Source: Anaerosalibacter bizertensis
GTDB taxonomy: Bacteria > Bacillota > Clostridia > Tissierellales > Sporanaerobacteraceae
DNA: 34,005 bases
Reading direction: 5' to 3'
Assembly: GCF_009696605.1 (NCBI RefSeq)
Contig: NZ_VULR01000021.1
Coordinates: 1 to 34,005 of the forward strand
Position numbers and translations under genes: made by a program. Below the pieces are notes generated by a model. The model was not told the DNA's origin, ran no database searches, and saw only the letters and a program-made list of their open reading frames with translations. Positions 7,883-17,476 of this stretch are shown here, piece by piece (within the stretch, counting starts at the first letter, position 1; each line of letters begins with the position of its first letter).

Positions 7883-9352
7883 TTATTTTCCAGTTGCTAA
7901 ACCTTCTTTTTTAAGTCTTACATCAGGTTCTGATGGTAATCCAAATCTTGGTATGAATTTATCCCATCCTGTACGAGTAAGAATTAGTAGAGAAAGTACT
8001 GCAACCATAGCCATGAAGTTGTATTTAATTATATCCCAGTTTTGGAACTTGTGTAGTGGATAAACTGCTGAAGCAATTCCAATATAGAAGTTTACATACA
8101 CGTGCCATGGAATAAGTTGTGAACCAAATACTCCTAATGCATCTCCAAAAGTAGCATTTCTAAGTTTTAACTTATAAATGTCTTCTTCGCTACCTTCAAC
8201 GTTATTATCTGTAATAGTTTTGATAATAGGTCCAATAGTTACTATTTGAGCCATTTCATCAGATAAAGTTGCATTTCCTAATAGACAAAGTAGTGCATTC
8301 CAAGTCATAAGTTGTCTTACGCTCTTTGCTTTTCTTACAATAAAGTTGGATATTGGAGCAAAAGCATCCATTCTACCCATGATTCCACCAAAAGCTCCTA
8401 CCCACATCATCATTACTATAACCCAAGATCCTGCATCTGAAAATCCAGTATATATTAATCCTTCATCTCCTACAACATCGCTAATATTGGTAACTGTTCC
8501 TGCAAAGGCTCCCAATATCAATGATGTTACTATTCCAATACCTAGACAAGCTAGTGTTGGTACTCCTTTAATTGCAGATCCTATAACAAGTATTAGTGGA
8601 ATAACCATATAATATGGTACTCCCTCTTTTACTTGGTTTAAAAGAGTTACAGCTGAAGGTCTTTCTGCTTCTAAGTTTTGCCAAACTTCTTCTGGAATTT
8701 GGTCTATAGCTTCTCCACCATCTGCCTTTACATTAGGTAATCCCATTCCAACACTTACTCCAAAGAATATTATTCCTGCTAATATTAAACATAATATAGA
8801 CCATACACCTTGATGTCTAATTCTATCAATAACTTCTACACCTTGAATACCTGAACTTACTACTGTAGTATCAGAAATTAGTCCAATATTGTCTCCAAAA
8901 CATGCTCCTCCTGCTATTGCAGCAGTTGTTAATAAAAGATTTCCATCTACTATATGGTTTAACCATAAGAATATAGGTGCACATGCTGCAAATGTTCCCC
9001 ATGATGTACCTGTTGCTACTGAAAGTATTGCTGTTACAACAAGTCCAGTTACAGCTACTGTCTTAGCTGTAAGTCCTAGATTCAAAGCCATATTGATTAT
9101 AGCTGCCCCTACACCTGTGGACATAAAACATTCTGCCATTGCATAGGCCATCATTAAGATAAAGAATACAAGTTGTTCTTCTTTTACACTTTCAATTGCT
9201 GAATTCAAGCTGTCTTGAAAAGAAATTTTTGCAGTTGCTCTAGCTATTATAGCTGCATAAATTGTAGCTATTGGTGCCGCTATAAGTGCGTCAAATCCTC
9301 CAATCATTAGCCCTGCCATTAAAAATACTGGTGATAATTTTAATAACGCCAT
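7883..9352 (-). CDS. NhaC-family Na+/H+ or amino-acid antiporter, copy 2
   Basis: Integral membrane antiporter of 489 aa, closely related to copy 1 and with the same family landmarks (ATGTSWGTFAACAP; FGDNIGLISDTTVVSSG). AAGGAGAG precedes the ATG. Only 68 bp separate it from the stop of the upstream ornithine racemase gene and I see no promoter or terminator in that gap, so the two are very likely one transcript. From general knowledge, an nhaC-type gene also accompanies ornithine racemase in clostridial ornithine-fermentation clusters, which suggests ornithine or lysine exchange rather than simple sodium homeostasis; the sequence does not prove the substrate. The strong similarity to copy 1 implies a tandem duplication that has since diverged mostly in loops and the C-terminus. 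Confidence 0.87.
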   Translation of the reverse strand: MALLKLSPVFLMAGLMIGGFDALIAAPIATIYAAIIARATAKISFQDSLNSAIESVKEEQLVFFILMMAYAMAECFMSTGVGAAIINMALNLGLTAKTVAVTGLVVTAILSVATGTSWGTFAACAPIFLWLNHIVDGNLLLTTAAIAGGACFGDNIGLISDTTVVSSGIQGVEVIDRIRHQGVWSILCLILAGIIFFGVSVGMGLPNVKADGGEAIDQIPEEVWQNLEAERPSAVTLLNQVKEGVPYYMVIPLILVIGSAIKGVPTLACLGIGIVTSLILGAFAGTVTNISDVVGDEGLIYTGFSDAGSWVIVMMMWVGAFGGIMGRMDAFAPISNFIVRKAKSVRQLMTWNALLCLLGNATLSDEMAQIVTIGPIIKTITDNNVEGSEEDIYKLKLRNATFGDALGVFGSQLIPWHVYVNFYIGIASAVYPLHKFQNWDIIKYNFMAMVAVLSLLILTRTGWDKFIPRFGLPSEPDVRLKKEGLATGK

Positions 9353-9420
9353 TTAATATCTCTCCTTCTGTTTAATGTTTTAGATAATAATATTATTGCT
9401 TAAAATATATTTATTTTATC

Positions 9421-10491
9421 TTAGATATAAACCCTTTCCACATAAGGTGAGGTCATACATCTAAGTATTGCTACATAATCAAGAGTGAAACTTAGTATGT
9501 CTCCAATTTCATAATCTCTATCAGAATTAGTAATGTCTAAAATTAAATGGTCACTGCTGCTTCCAAGTATACATATATTTTCATCGTCTGGCAGCATAAA
9601 TTGAGGATCACAATCTTGTTTTCCTATAGCACATATAGCCCTTTTCATCATACCTTTATCCTCAAAAGTCGGTACATTTCTAAAAGCATCCATAGCTACT
9701 TCACCTATAGGCATTGAAGGTTTTTCTTGTATTTCTACTATTTCTGCTTTAAGCTTAAAGGCATCATTATAAGTATCTGGTATCATAGTCCATGTTACCT
9801 CGACAAGTCCAAGAATTATCGATGTTCCAAGTCTCATTTGATTTACACCTTCTGGCAGCTCTTCATGTTGTATCAAACATAATGAACTAGAATTTCCACC
9901 AGAAATAAGTTCCAATTCTATATTAAATTTTTCCTCGATTTCCTTTTTAATGTCTACAAGTTGTCCAACGTTTTCTTTAGAAGGTATAATAGCACCATAG
10001 CAAGTCAAATTTGTACCTATGCCTACTAATTTCACACCCTCAAGTCTTAAAATATGGTCAACCGTCTCCATAATAGTATCTTTATTTTCATAAAAAATTC
10101 CTTCTCTTAAATCTCCTACATCTATCATTAAAACGATTTCATGAGTTTTTCCCAGTTTTACAGCTTCTTTAGATATAGCTTCTATAGTCTTTATCTCTGA
10201 ATTAAGGGAGATATCTGCAAATTCAACCAATTTCTTTGCCTCACTTATTGCAGGAAGTCTTAGAAGCATCTTTTTTGCAGGCAAATCTTTAAACTTTTCT
10301 AAGTTGTCTAATTTAGAATCCCCTAGTGTATCTATGCCTCCATCTATCATAGCTTGAGCAAGTTCAATAGAACCACTAGATACTTTAGTTACTCCAACTG
10401 GATTTACTCCATGCTTTTTACATATATCTGTAACAACCTTTGCATTATGTTTTATTTTTTTAATGTCAACTTCAATAAATGGATATTGCAT
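9421..10491 (-). CDS. orr: Alanine/ornithine racemase-family PLP enzyme, probably ornithine racemase
   Basis: Fold-type III PLP enzyme of 356 aa. The N-terminal barrel starts with PFIEVDIKKIKHN, and the likely PLP lysine is in VGVTKVSSG (about residue 36). VDVGDLREG-like (here MIDVGDLREGIF), GIGTNLTCYGA, GGNSSSL and the C-terminal ILGSSSDHLILD match what I recall of clostridial ornithine racemase better than the 370-390-aa Alr alanine racemases. Ornithine racemase makes D-ornithine for the D-ornithine aminomutase route. The start at 10491 (MQYPFIEV) is chosen because GGGGGA sits 7 nt upstream; an ATG at 10524 lacks a site. It is cotranscribed with NhaC copy 2. Substrate (ornithine versus alanine or lysine) is inferred; aminomutase genes are not in the window. 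Confidence 0.8.
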   Translation of the reverse strand: MQYPFIEVDIKKIKHNAKVVTDICKKHGVNPVGVTKVSSGSIELAQAMIDGGIDTLGDSKLDNLEKFKDLPAKKMLLRLPAISEAKKLVEFADISLNSEIKTIEAISKEAVKLGKTHEIVLMIDVGDLREGIFYENKDTIMETVDHILRLEGVKLVGIGTNLTCYGAIIPSKENVGQLVDIKKEIEEKFNIELELISGGNSSSLCLIQHEELPEGVNQMRLGTSIILGLVEVTWTMIPDTYNDAFKLKAEIVEIQEKPSMPIGEVAMDAFRNVPTFEDKGMMKRAICAIGKQDCDPQFMLPDDENICILGSSSDHLILDITNSDRDYEIGDILSFTLDYVAILRCMTSPYVERVYI

Positions 10492-10873
10492 TTTCTTCCC
10501 CCATTTTGTTTTTATTTGAAACAAAAGTATTAAAGTTATCTAGAAAATAATTGAAAACGTTTTTATTTTTGGGTAAAATAGACTTTTTTAATGTTTTTTT
10601 ATTATTTCCCCCTTTTCCGTTTATATTTTAACATATATAGTATCGAAAGTACAATATTTTTTTATTTTATTTAATCACAGTATATACTATTCGACAATTT
10701 TTATAGAAACCCTTTTTTTTTAAACTTTTTTTAAAAAGTTTTTTCACTAACCTTCATAAAGTGTCATGGAAAGGTTTGCAAATAATGACAAGATATTGCT
10801 CTACATTATGTTGTAATGTGATAATTATATCAAAGTTTCATGTATATTGCTAGCATCTAATTATTGGATATAT
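10492..10873. other. Intergenic/leader region upstream of orr
   Basis: No coding sequence is evident. On the minus strand there are two possible promoters: TTGATA-17-CATAAT (10805-10833) and TTGTAC-18-TAAAAT near 10630-10660. Between them lie an AACCTT/AAGGTT dyad, a GTCAT...ATGAC repeat around GGAAAGGTTTGCAAA (10763-10789), and an A/T-only hairpin around 10721-10741. If the distal promoter is used the leader exceeds 300 nt. I cannot match it to a known riboswitch class. Confidence 0.4.
10805..10833 (-). promoter_or_regulatory. Candidate promoter of orr-NhaC copy 2
   Basis: Minus strand -35 TTGATA (10828-10833), 17-bp spacer, -10 CATAAT (10805-10810). One mismatch in the -10 and two in the -35; spacing ideal. 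It is about 300 bp from the orr start, so a nearer start site is also possible. Confidence 0.4.
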
Positions 10874-10904
10874 AAAAATCCACTCCATACTGAAGTGGAT
10901 TTTT
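10874..10904 (-). terminator. Rho-independent terminator of upp
   Basis: Stem AAAAATCCACT/AGTGGATTTTT (10874-10884 and 10894-10904) with a 9-nt loop and flanking A/T runs, 7 bp beyond the upp stop codon. It ends the tsaC-ywlE-rpiB-upp transcript. Confidence 0.85.
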
Positions 10905-10911
10905 TTATACT

Positions 10912-11589
<678 letters not shown>

Positions 11590-11596
11590 TTATACA

Positions 11597-12046
11597 TTAT
11601 AACATATACTTAGTTTCTATGTCAGAAATTTTATTTACCCTTCTTTCATGTCTTCCACCTTGAAACCTTGCACTTAGCCAAGTAGACACAATTTCTAAAG
11701 CCAAATCTTTTCCTACTACCCTTCCGCCTAAAGCTAAAACTTGTGCATTATTATGCTCTACAGACATTTTAGCTGAATAAGTGTCACCACATAGAGCACA
11801 TCTTATACCTGCTACTTTGTTACAAGATATAGATATTCCTATACCAGTTCCACATACAACTATACCTCTATCACATTCTCCATTTTTAACAGCCAAAGCT
11901 ACCTTTTCTCCAAATTCAGGATAATCAACTGATTCAGAAGAATTGGTACCATAGTCAATATATTCTATTCCTTCCTCTTCTAAAAAACCTTTAATATATT
12001 CTTTTAATTCATATCCTCCATGATCTGAACCTATTCCTACCTTCAT
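11597..12046 (-). CDS. rpiB: Ribose-5-phosphate isomerase B
   Basis: RpiB/LacAB family enzyme of 149 aa interconverting ribose-5-phosphate and ribulose-5-phosphate. N-terminal MKVGIGSDHGGYELK and the central VVCGTGIGISISCNK with its catalytic Cys are typical. The start at 12046 lies 7 nt from AGGAGG, whereas the ATG at 12052 is almost on top of it. The ribosome binding site overlaps the stop region of the phosphatase gene upstream, which implies coupling. It feeds PRPP synthesis used by the downstream upp product. LacA/LacB or allose isomerase activity is the alternative in this family, but the context argues for RpiB. Confidence 0.94.
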   Translation of the reverse strand: MKVGIGSDHGGYELKEYIKGFLEEEGIEYIDYGTNSSESVDYPEFGEKVALAVKNGECDRGIVVCGTGIGISISCNKVAGIRCALCGDTYSAKMSVEHNNAQVLALGGRVVGKDLALEIVSTWLSARFQGGRHERRVNKISDIETKYML

Positions 12047-12057
12047 TTCCATTCCTC

Positions 12058-12510
12058 CTATTCTTGTATTTTTTCTGCAATTTTCTCCAAAGCTTCCTCT
12101 ATCTCTTTTTTTGACTCTTCATAAGCTCTCAGTCCCATTCCATAAGGATCCATTATATCTTCTTCTAATCCAAAGGCATATTCTTTCAAAGTATATACCT
12201 TACCTTGAACTCCTGAATAATTATTTATTAATGCGTCTTTATGGGACCTAGTCATAGTCAGTATCAAATCTGAGCCATCTAAAAGCTCTTTATTTACCAT
12301 TTTAGCCCTATGACTAGATATATCTATCCCTTCTTTTTTTAAAATCTCTATTGCTTCCTTACTTGCCCTACTTCCTTCCATAGCAAATACCCCAGCAGAA
12401 TCTACCTTTATATTCCTTATTTCCTTCCTATCTAATATATCCTTAAAAAGGCCTTCTGCCATACTACTTCTACAAGTATTCCCTGTACAAACAAATAGAA
12501 CTTGCCTCAC
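12058..12510 (-). CDS. ywlE: Low-molecular-weight phosphatase, YwlE-like protein-arginine phosphatase
   Basis: A 150-aa member of the low-molecular-weight tyrosine phosphatase family. The P-loop VCTGNTCRSS at residues 7-16 holds the nucleophilic Cys8 and Arg14, and the general acid Asp is in MDPYGMG near residue 120. The Thr after Asn in CxGNTCR is the residue reported to favour phospho-arginine over phospho-tyrosine in Bacillus YwlE, and it is present here. The gene lies between the Sua5-type gene and rpiB, the same position as in Bacillus. Arginine phosphatase activity is therefore likely but inferred; no McsB kinase gene is in the window. Confidence 0.87.
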   Translation of the reverse strand: MRQVLFVCTGNTCRSSMAEGLFKDILDRKEIRNIKVDSAGVFAMEGSRASKEAIEILKKEGIDISSHRAKMVNKELLDGSDLILTMTRSHKDALINNYSGVQGKVYTLKEYAFGLEEDIMDPYGMGLRAYEESKKEIEEALEKIAEKIQE

Positions 12511-12523
12511 GGTTCTCTCTCCT

Positions 12524-13573
12524 TTATACTCTTCTTATATTTCCACCACAAGCTTTCTTCATTCTATTCATAATAGCTGTTCCAATGCCTTCTCTATCTA
12601 CTCCCTCAGCTAGTATTATATCTACATTTAACTTATCAAATTTCCTCAATATTTTAAATAGATTTCTAGCTATGGTCTCTTTTTCATTCCTACTTCCCAT
12701 TGTCAATACAATTCCTTCATCATACTCTTTCATTGTCTCTTCAGTAGCCATTATGCCTACTTTTTTACCTTCTAGTTCCATTTTTTTAGAGTATTCCTTT
12801 ATTGAAGAAACCATATCTTCTACATCTCCAGAGAAGACTATCATTTCAGCCTTTGGTGCATAGTGTTTATATTTTTGTCCTGGAGATTTAGGCACTATGT
12901 TTTCATCATCACTTATTATACTTTCATCGTATTTAACTTGAGGAAATATTTCTAAAAGATCTTCATAAGTCACTCCTCCAGGTCTAAGTATAGTAGGTAT
13001 ATCTTGAGATATATCAAGTACAGTAGATTCTACCCCTATACCAGTACTACCTCCATCTATAATCATATCTACCCTACCATTTAAATCCATAATAACATGT
13101 TCTGCATTTGTTGGACTTGGTTTACCTGAAAGGTTGGCACTAGGTGCTGCAATAGGTACTTTTGAATGTTTTATAAGTTCTGAAGCGATTTTATGTTTTG
13201 GCATCCTAATAGCTACAGTTGAAAGCCCTCCAGTTAATTTATTAGATACCTTCTCACTCTTATTGAATATAAGGGTAAGAGGGCCAGGCCAAAATCTTTC
13301 CATAAGCTTCTTTGCCCTTTCATCTATATCTTCCACTAGAGGATATACTTCTTCTATGCTGCTTACATGAAGGATCAGTGGATTGTCCTGTGGTCTTCCT
13401 TTAGCAATAAATATTTTATCTACTGCCCCTTCATCAAAACAGTTGGCTCCTAAACCATAAACTGTCTCAGTAGGAAAGGCAACAGTCCCTCCCCTCTTTA
13501 TTATATCTGCAGCTTTTTCTATTGTTTCACTATTTGGATTGTCCTTTTCTACTTTCACTACAATAGTTTCCAT
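12524..13573 (-). CDS. ywlC: L-threonylcarbamoyladenylate synthase (Sua5/YrdC/YwlC type)
   Basis: Makes threonylcarbamoyl-AMP from threonine, bicarbonate and ATP, the first step of tRNA t6A37 modification. The 349-aa protein is the long Sua5 form: an N-terminal YrdC domain (residues 10-200; GGTVAFPTETVYGLG, KGRPQDNPLILH, APSANLSGKPSPT), the linker KSPGQKYKHYAPKA that closes over the active site, and a C-terminal Rossmann-like Sua5 domain. The start at 13573 is preceded by AAGGG; an upstream ATG at 13624 has no site. A TATAAT (13616-13621) lies upstream but its -35 is poor. It is the first gene of the ywlC-ywlE-rpiB-upp block and is divergent from the ZIP gene. Confidence 0.93.
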   Translation of the reverse strand: METIVVKVEKDNPNSETIEKAADIIKRGGTVAFPTETVYGLGANCFDEGAVDKIFIAKGRPQDNPLILHVSSIEEVYPLVEDIDERAKKLMERFWPGPLTLIFNKSEKVSNKLTGGLSTVAIRMPKHKIASELIKHSKVPIAAPSANLSGKPSPTNAEHVIMDLNGRVDMIIDGGSTGIGVESTVLDISQDIPTILRPGGVTYEDLLEIFPQVKYDESIISDDENIVPKSPGQKYKHYAPKAEMIVFSGDVEDMVSSIKEYSKKMELEGKKVGIMATEETMKEYDEGIVLTMGSRNEKETIARNLFKILRKFDKLNVDIILAEGVDREGIGTAIMNRMKKACGGNIRRV

Positions 13574-13718
13574 TGTATCCCTTCTTTTTGTATTATCTTT
13601 TTCTTCTAAATATATATTATACATGATTTTTTTAGTCTTAAGTAGGGTTTTTTAGTTCTTTATACTATTTCACAAGAATATTAATAAAGTAGATAGAATA
13701 TTAAAGAGGAGGAAAGCT

Positions 13719-14432
13719 ATGGGAGACATTTATACTATTACTCTAGTAGGTTTTTTTGTTGGAGTAGCTGGTACTGGACTTGGAGGGCTATTTGCCCCTT
13801 TCATTAAAGAAGAAAATCAAAAGCTTCTAAGTTGTCTACTAGGTCTTACTGGAGGCCTTATGCTTAGTATTGTGGCTTTTGAACTTCTACCTCAATCCTA
13901 TATATTAGGAGGCCTCATAACAGAAATAATAGGAATATTACTTGGGATTATTGTAGTTATTTCTGTAGAAGAAATAACTGTTGGAAAAGATTATAATGAA
14001 CTTATGAAAAGTGGAATTATACTGAGTATAAGTATGGGAATACACAATCTACCTGAAGGATTAGCCATAGGTTCTAGTTTCATGGCCCATAAGGAAATGG
14101 GGATTACTCTAGCAATTGCTATACTTGTTCACAATATTCCTGAAGGTCTAGCCTTAGTTGCTCCTCTTAAAGCAGGAAAACTACCTAATTGGAAAATAAT
14201 TTTAATCGCTCTTATTGTAGGGGTTCCTACTGGAGTAGGAGCTTTTATAGGGGCTTATCTTGGAACTGTATCCAATTATCTCATATCCTTCTGCCTATCT
14301 TTTGCAGGGGGAACTATGCTCTATATAATATGTAATGATTTAATACCAAATGCAAAAACCCTTCACAGTGGAAGGGCTTCTACCATATGGATAATCATAG
14401 GCTTTATACTAGGTATGTTAACAATCTTTTAG
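13719..14432 (+). CDS. ZIP-family divalent metal transporter
   Basis: The only convincing plus-strand gene. The 237-aa protein has about eight hydrophobic segments and the two ZIP signatures [10 protein letters not shown] (about residue 107) and HNIPEGLAL (about residue 138), which provide the metal ligands of this Zn2+/Fe2+/Mn2+ uptake family. GGAGG precedes the ATG. It is divergent from ywlC and convergent with prfA: the two stop codons overlap by 3 bp (14429-14432), with no terminator between them, so transcripts may overlap. Its position breaks an otherwise collinear minus-strand housekeeping block, suggesting an insertion. Metal specificity cannot be told from sequence. Confidence 0.88.
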   Translation: MGDIYTITLVGFFVGVAGTGLGGLFAPFIKEENQKLLSCLLGLTGGLMLSIVAFELLPQSYILGGLITEIIGILLGIIVVISVEEITVGKDYNELMKSGIILSISMGIHNLPEGLAIGSSFMAHKEMGITLAIAILVHNIPEGLALVAPLKAGKLPNWKIILIALIVGVPTGVGAFIGAYLGTVSNYLISFCLSFAGGTMLYIICNDLIPNAKTLHSGRASTIWIIIGFILGMLTIF

Positions 14433-15496
14433 CCTACATGTTTTAATTTTTCTGCTTGATCTGTTGTTATGAGTGCTTCTACTATCTCCTCAATATCCCC
14501 ATCTAAAAATGATTCTAGTCTATGGATAGTCATATTGATCCTATGATCAGTTACCCTACCTTGAGGAAAATTATAAGTTCTTATCCTTTCACTTCTGTCT
14601 CCAGAACCTACCTGACTCCTTCTTTCTTCGGCTATTTCTTGATTTTGTTCTGTCATAAGCTGATCATAAAGTCTAGCTTTAAGGATCTTCATAGCTTTGT
14701 CCCTATTCTTATGTTGGGACTTTTCATCTTGACAGGATACAACCATTCCTGTAGGTAAGTGGGTGATTCTAACTGCTGAATCAGTAGTGTTTACACTTTG
14801 GCCACCATTTCCTGAAGAACGGAATACATCTATCCTTATATCATTTGGATTGATTTCCAAATCTATATCTTCAGCTTCTGGAAGGACTGCTACAGTAGCG
14901 GTAGATGTATGTATTCTACCACTTGCTTCAGTTTCTGGTACCCTTTGAACCCTGTGAACACCACTTTCATATTTTAATTTACTATAGGCACCCTTACCTT
15001 TGATCATAAATATTGCCTCTTTAAATCCACCAATACCTTGGTTATTAGAATCCATCATTTCAACTTTCCAACCTTGTTTTTCTGCATACATAGAGTACAT
15101 TCTAAGAAGGTCTCCTGCAAATAGTCCTGCTTCACTTCCACCTGCTCCAGCCCTTATCTCTACAATAACATTTTTATCATCATTTGGATCCTTAGGTATA
15201 AGAAGTATCTTAAGTTCTTCTTCTAAAGCTGCAACTTGGGATTCTAATTCAGTTATTTCTTCTTTTAACATTTCTTTAAATTCATCATCTAATTTTTCTT
15301 TAAGCATTTCTTTATCTTCTTCTAAAGTCTTAGCTGCTTCATTAAATTCTCTATATTTCATAACTATAGGCTCTACTTCTGCATGTTCTTTAGCAAGCTT
15401 TTGCCACTCTTGAGTGTCTTCCATTACTTTTGGGTCAATTATCTTCAGGCTAAGCTCTTTATATTTCTTTTCCAAAAAATCTAATTTATCTAACAT
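14429..15496 (-). CDS. prfA: Peptide chain release factor 1
   Basis: Reads UAA and UAG stop codons and triggers peptide release. The 355-aa length is normal. The GGQ motif is in [18 protein letters not shown] (Gln is the residue methylated by PrmC), and the codon-recognition tripeptide is PET in [14 protein letters not shown], the variant usual in Firmicutes RF1. No frameshift site as in RF2 is seen. A good GGAGGTGAAG ribosome binding site and a TTGAGA-17-TATATA promoter lie just upstream. prmC is two genes upstream, separated by the ChrA pair. Confidence 0.97.
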   Translation of the reverse strand: MLDKLDFLEKKYKELSLKIIDPKVMEDTQEWQKLAKEHAEVEPIVMKYREFNEAAKTLEEDKEMLKEKLDDEFKEMLKEEITELESQVAALEEELKILLIPKDPNDDKNVIVEIRAGAGGSEAGLFAGDLLRMYSMYAEKQGWKVEMMDSNNQGIGGFKEAIFMIKGKGAYSKLKYESGVHRVQRVPETEASGRIHTSTATVAVLPEAEDIDLEINPNDIRIDVFRSSGNGGQSVNTTDSAVRITHLPTGMVVSCQDEKSQHKNRDKAMKILKARLYDQLMTEQNQEIAEERRSQVGSGDRSERIRTYNFPQGRVTDHRINMTIHRLESFLDGDIEEIVEALITTDQAEKLKHVG

Positions 15497-15520
15497 ATCT
15501 TCACCTCCACAATATTTTCA

Positions 15521-15549
15521 TATATAATTTAATACACTCATAATCTCAA
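15521..15549 (-). promoter_or_regulatory. Candidate sigma-A promoter of prfA
   Basis: Minus strand -35 TTGAGA (15544-15549, overlapping the end of the ChrA gene), 17-bp spacer, -10 TATATA (15521-15526). It would allow prfA expression independent of the inserted ChrA genes. Confidence 0.5.
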
Positions 15550-16064
15550 TAAACTAGCATTCCTGCTACTCCCGCTAATATAATTGCTAATATAGGATGA
15601 AGCTTTCTAAAAGATATTAAATAAAACAACACTCCTCCTATTATAACACTTTTAAAATCTATAAATGCATTTTTTGCCACACTGATACTAGCTGATACAA
15701 TAAGGCCTAAGACTACTGGTCTTATACCTTTAAATGCCCAATCTACATAAGGGGAATTTTTAAACTTTGATAGGAAATGGGCTATCAAAATTATTATAAT
15801 TATTGATGGAAGGACTACAGCAGTAGTTGCCAATACAGAACCTAGTACTCCTCCCACTTTATATCCTAAAAAAGTAGCAGAATTTATAGCAATTGGACCT
15901 GGTGTCATCTCTACTACAGCCAGTATATCTATAAACTCCTTTGTAGTAAGCCAACCATGGATTTCTACCGCTTCTTTTTCAATCAGTGGAATCATAGCAT
16001 ATCCGCCACCAAAGGTAAAAGCTCCTATTTTTAAGAAAGATAAGAAAAGATTTAATAATTCCAT
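15546..16064 (-). CDS. ChrA-family transporter half, second subunit
   Basis: Single-domain (short) member of the chromate transporter family, 172 aa with about five or six hydrophobic segments. It opens with FLKIGAFTFGGGYAMIPLIEKE and has VEMTPGPIAINSATFLGYK, the two conserved blocks of this family. Its start overlaps the stop of the companion gene by one base (TAATG), with AAGGAG inside that gene, so the two halves are made together and probably form a heterodimer equivalent to one full-length ChrA. Real substrate is unknown; many of these pairs occur in anaerobes without any link to chromate resistance. Confidence 0.86.
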   Translation of the reverse strand: MELLNLFLSFLKIGAFTFGGGYAMIPLIEKEAVEIHGWLTTKEFIDILAVVEMTPGPIAINSATFLGYKVGGVLGSVLATTAVVLPSIIIIILIAHFLSKFKNSPYVDWAFKGIRPVVLGLIVSASISVAKNAFIDFKSVIIGGVLFYLISFRKLHPILAIILAGVAGMLVY

Positions 16065-16597
16065 TATTTATTCTCCTTAAACTTATAATATCCTATAGCA
16101 CCAAAAGCTGATACAAGTATGACAACTACAGGACTTATATCTATAAATGCTACAGCTAAAACTGTAAGAACACTAATAACTAGCATATATTTACTAATAT
16201 CCATCTTTCTTCCAAGCTTATATACGGCGGTAAAAATCAAAGCTGCCACTGCTGGTCTTATGCCTAAAAATGCTTTATCTATTATAGGATTATTCCTATA
16301 TTTCCAAAGAGATGTTACAATCAAAAGCATAATTAAAAATGAAGGAAGAATAGTCCCTAAAGTACAAACTATTGCTCCTTTAACACCCTTAAGTTTATAT
16401 CCTACATAGGTACTTGTATTTACTGCTACAGGCCCTGGTGTCACTTCTGCTATTGCCAATACATCTAAAAACTCTTCTGTAGTAAGCCATCCATTTTTTT
16501 CTACAACTTCATCTTGAATAAATGGAAGCATAGCATACCCACCACCAATGGTGAAAGCTCCTACTTTAAAAAAAGCTTTAAACATTTCAAAATACAT
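16064..16597 (-). CDS. ChrA-family transporter half, first subunit
   Basis: Single-domain ChrA-family protein, 177 aa, with the same blocks as its neighbour: VGAFTIGGGYAMLPFIQDE near the N-terminus and AEVTPGPVAVNTSTYVGYK after it. Strong GAGGAGG ribosome binding site. It begins 12 bp after the prmC stop, so it is in the prmC transcription unit. The pair separates prmC from prfA, which are often adjacent, so it looks like a later insertion into the operon. Transport of chromate or sulfate-like anions is only the family label. Confidence 0.86.
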   Translation of the reverse strand: MYFEMFKAFFKVGAFTIGGGYAMLPFIQDEVVEKNGWLTTEEFLDVLAIAEVTPGPVAVNTSTYVGYKLKGVKGAIVCTLGTILPSFLIMLLIVTSLWKYRNNPIIDKAFLGIRPAVAALIFTAVYKLGRKMDISKYMLVISVLTVLAVAFIDISPVVVILVSAFGAIGYYKFKENK

Positions 16598-16609
16598 AGC
16601 TTTCCTCCT

Positions 16610-17476
16610 CTATCCCAATCTTCCTACCACAACTCTATCCAATCCCTGAAAATCCTTTATTATAGATATATCTTTAAACCCATTCTTTTCCAACAATTTC
16701 TTAACTTTCATCCCTTGATCATAACCTATTTCAAAAGCCAATATTCCACCAGATTTAAGGTATTTTTTACTCTCTGGCACTATTTTTTTATAAAACAAAA
16801 GCCCTTCTTCTCCTCCGTCTAATGCTTTTTTAGGTTCATATTCCCTTACTTCTATTTGAAGTTCAGGAATAGCATTCGTAGGTATATAAGGAGGGTTCGA
16901 TACTATTATATCTATTTTTCCTTCTAGTTGTAAAGAACTTATTCCATTGAATAAATCTCCCTTATAAAAACTTACCCTATCATTTAAATTCAGATTATCC
17001 CTATTTATATTGGCTACTTTTAAAGCCACTTCATCTATATCTACTGCAAAAACCTTTATGTTCTTTAAATAATAGGCAAGGGTCAATGGAATACAGCCAC
17101 TACCAGTGCCTAACTCCACTACATTCAAAGGTTTATCTTTAAATTCATTATTAACCTTATTTATAATCCATTCAACTAATATCTCCGTATCTGGTCTAGG
17201 TACAAGTACCCCTTCTTCTATATAAAAATCTAATCCATAAAACTCTTTTTCTTTTAAAATATAGCTTAATGGATATCCTTTTTTTCTTTTTTCTATGAAA
17301 TTTAAAAATTTATCCACAATTTCCTCTGGAATTTCCTTATCCCCATGTGTATAAATATAGCTTTTATCTACATTCTGTAGATAAGATAGTATTATTATAG
17401 ATTCTAATAGAGGATCTAAATATTCTCTTTCTCCTAGTTTTTCAACTCCTAATTGCAAAAGCTCATTTATTACCAC
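16610..17476 (-). CDS. prmC: Release factor glutamine methyltransferase
   Basis: S-adenosylmethionine-dependent N5-glutamine methyltransferase that modifies the GGQ glutamine of RF1 and RF2. The 288-aa protein has a helical N-terminal domain, the SAM motif VVELGTGSGCIPLTLA (about residue 117) and the active-site NPPYIP (about residue 187). The start codon is GTG: AGGAGG is 7 nt upstream and the GTG overlaps the last codons of the DUF1385 gene. Its partner substrate prfA lies downstream. Confidence 0.94.
   Translation of the reverse strand: MVINELLQLGVEKLGEREYLDPLLESIIILSYLQNVDKSYIYTHGDKEIPEEIVDKFLNFIEKRKKGYPLSYILKEKEFYGLDFYIEEGVLVPRPDTEILVEWIINKVNNEFKDKPLNVVELGTGSGCIPLTLAYYLKNIKVFAVDIDEVALKVANINRDNLNLNDRVSFYKGDLFNGISSLQLEGKIDIIVSNPPYIPTNAIPELQIEVREYEPKKALDGGEEGLLFYKKIVPESKKYLKSGGILAFEIGYDQGMKVKKLLEKNGFKDISIIKDFQGLDRVVVGRLG

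Noticed and set aside
10492-10873. Lysine or T-box riboswitch in the orr leader
   Set aside because: I could not find the conserved lysine-riboswitch core or the T-box GGTGG element; only generic AT-rich stems are present.
15546-16597. Chromate resistance determinant
   Set aside because: Family label only; no chromate regulator or reductase is nearby and split ChrA pairs are common in anaerobes.
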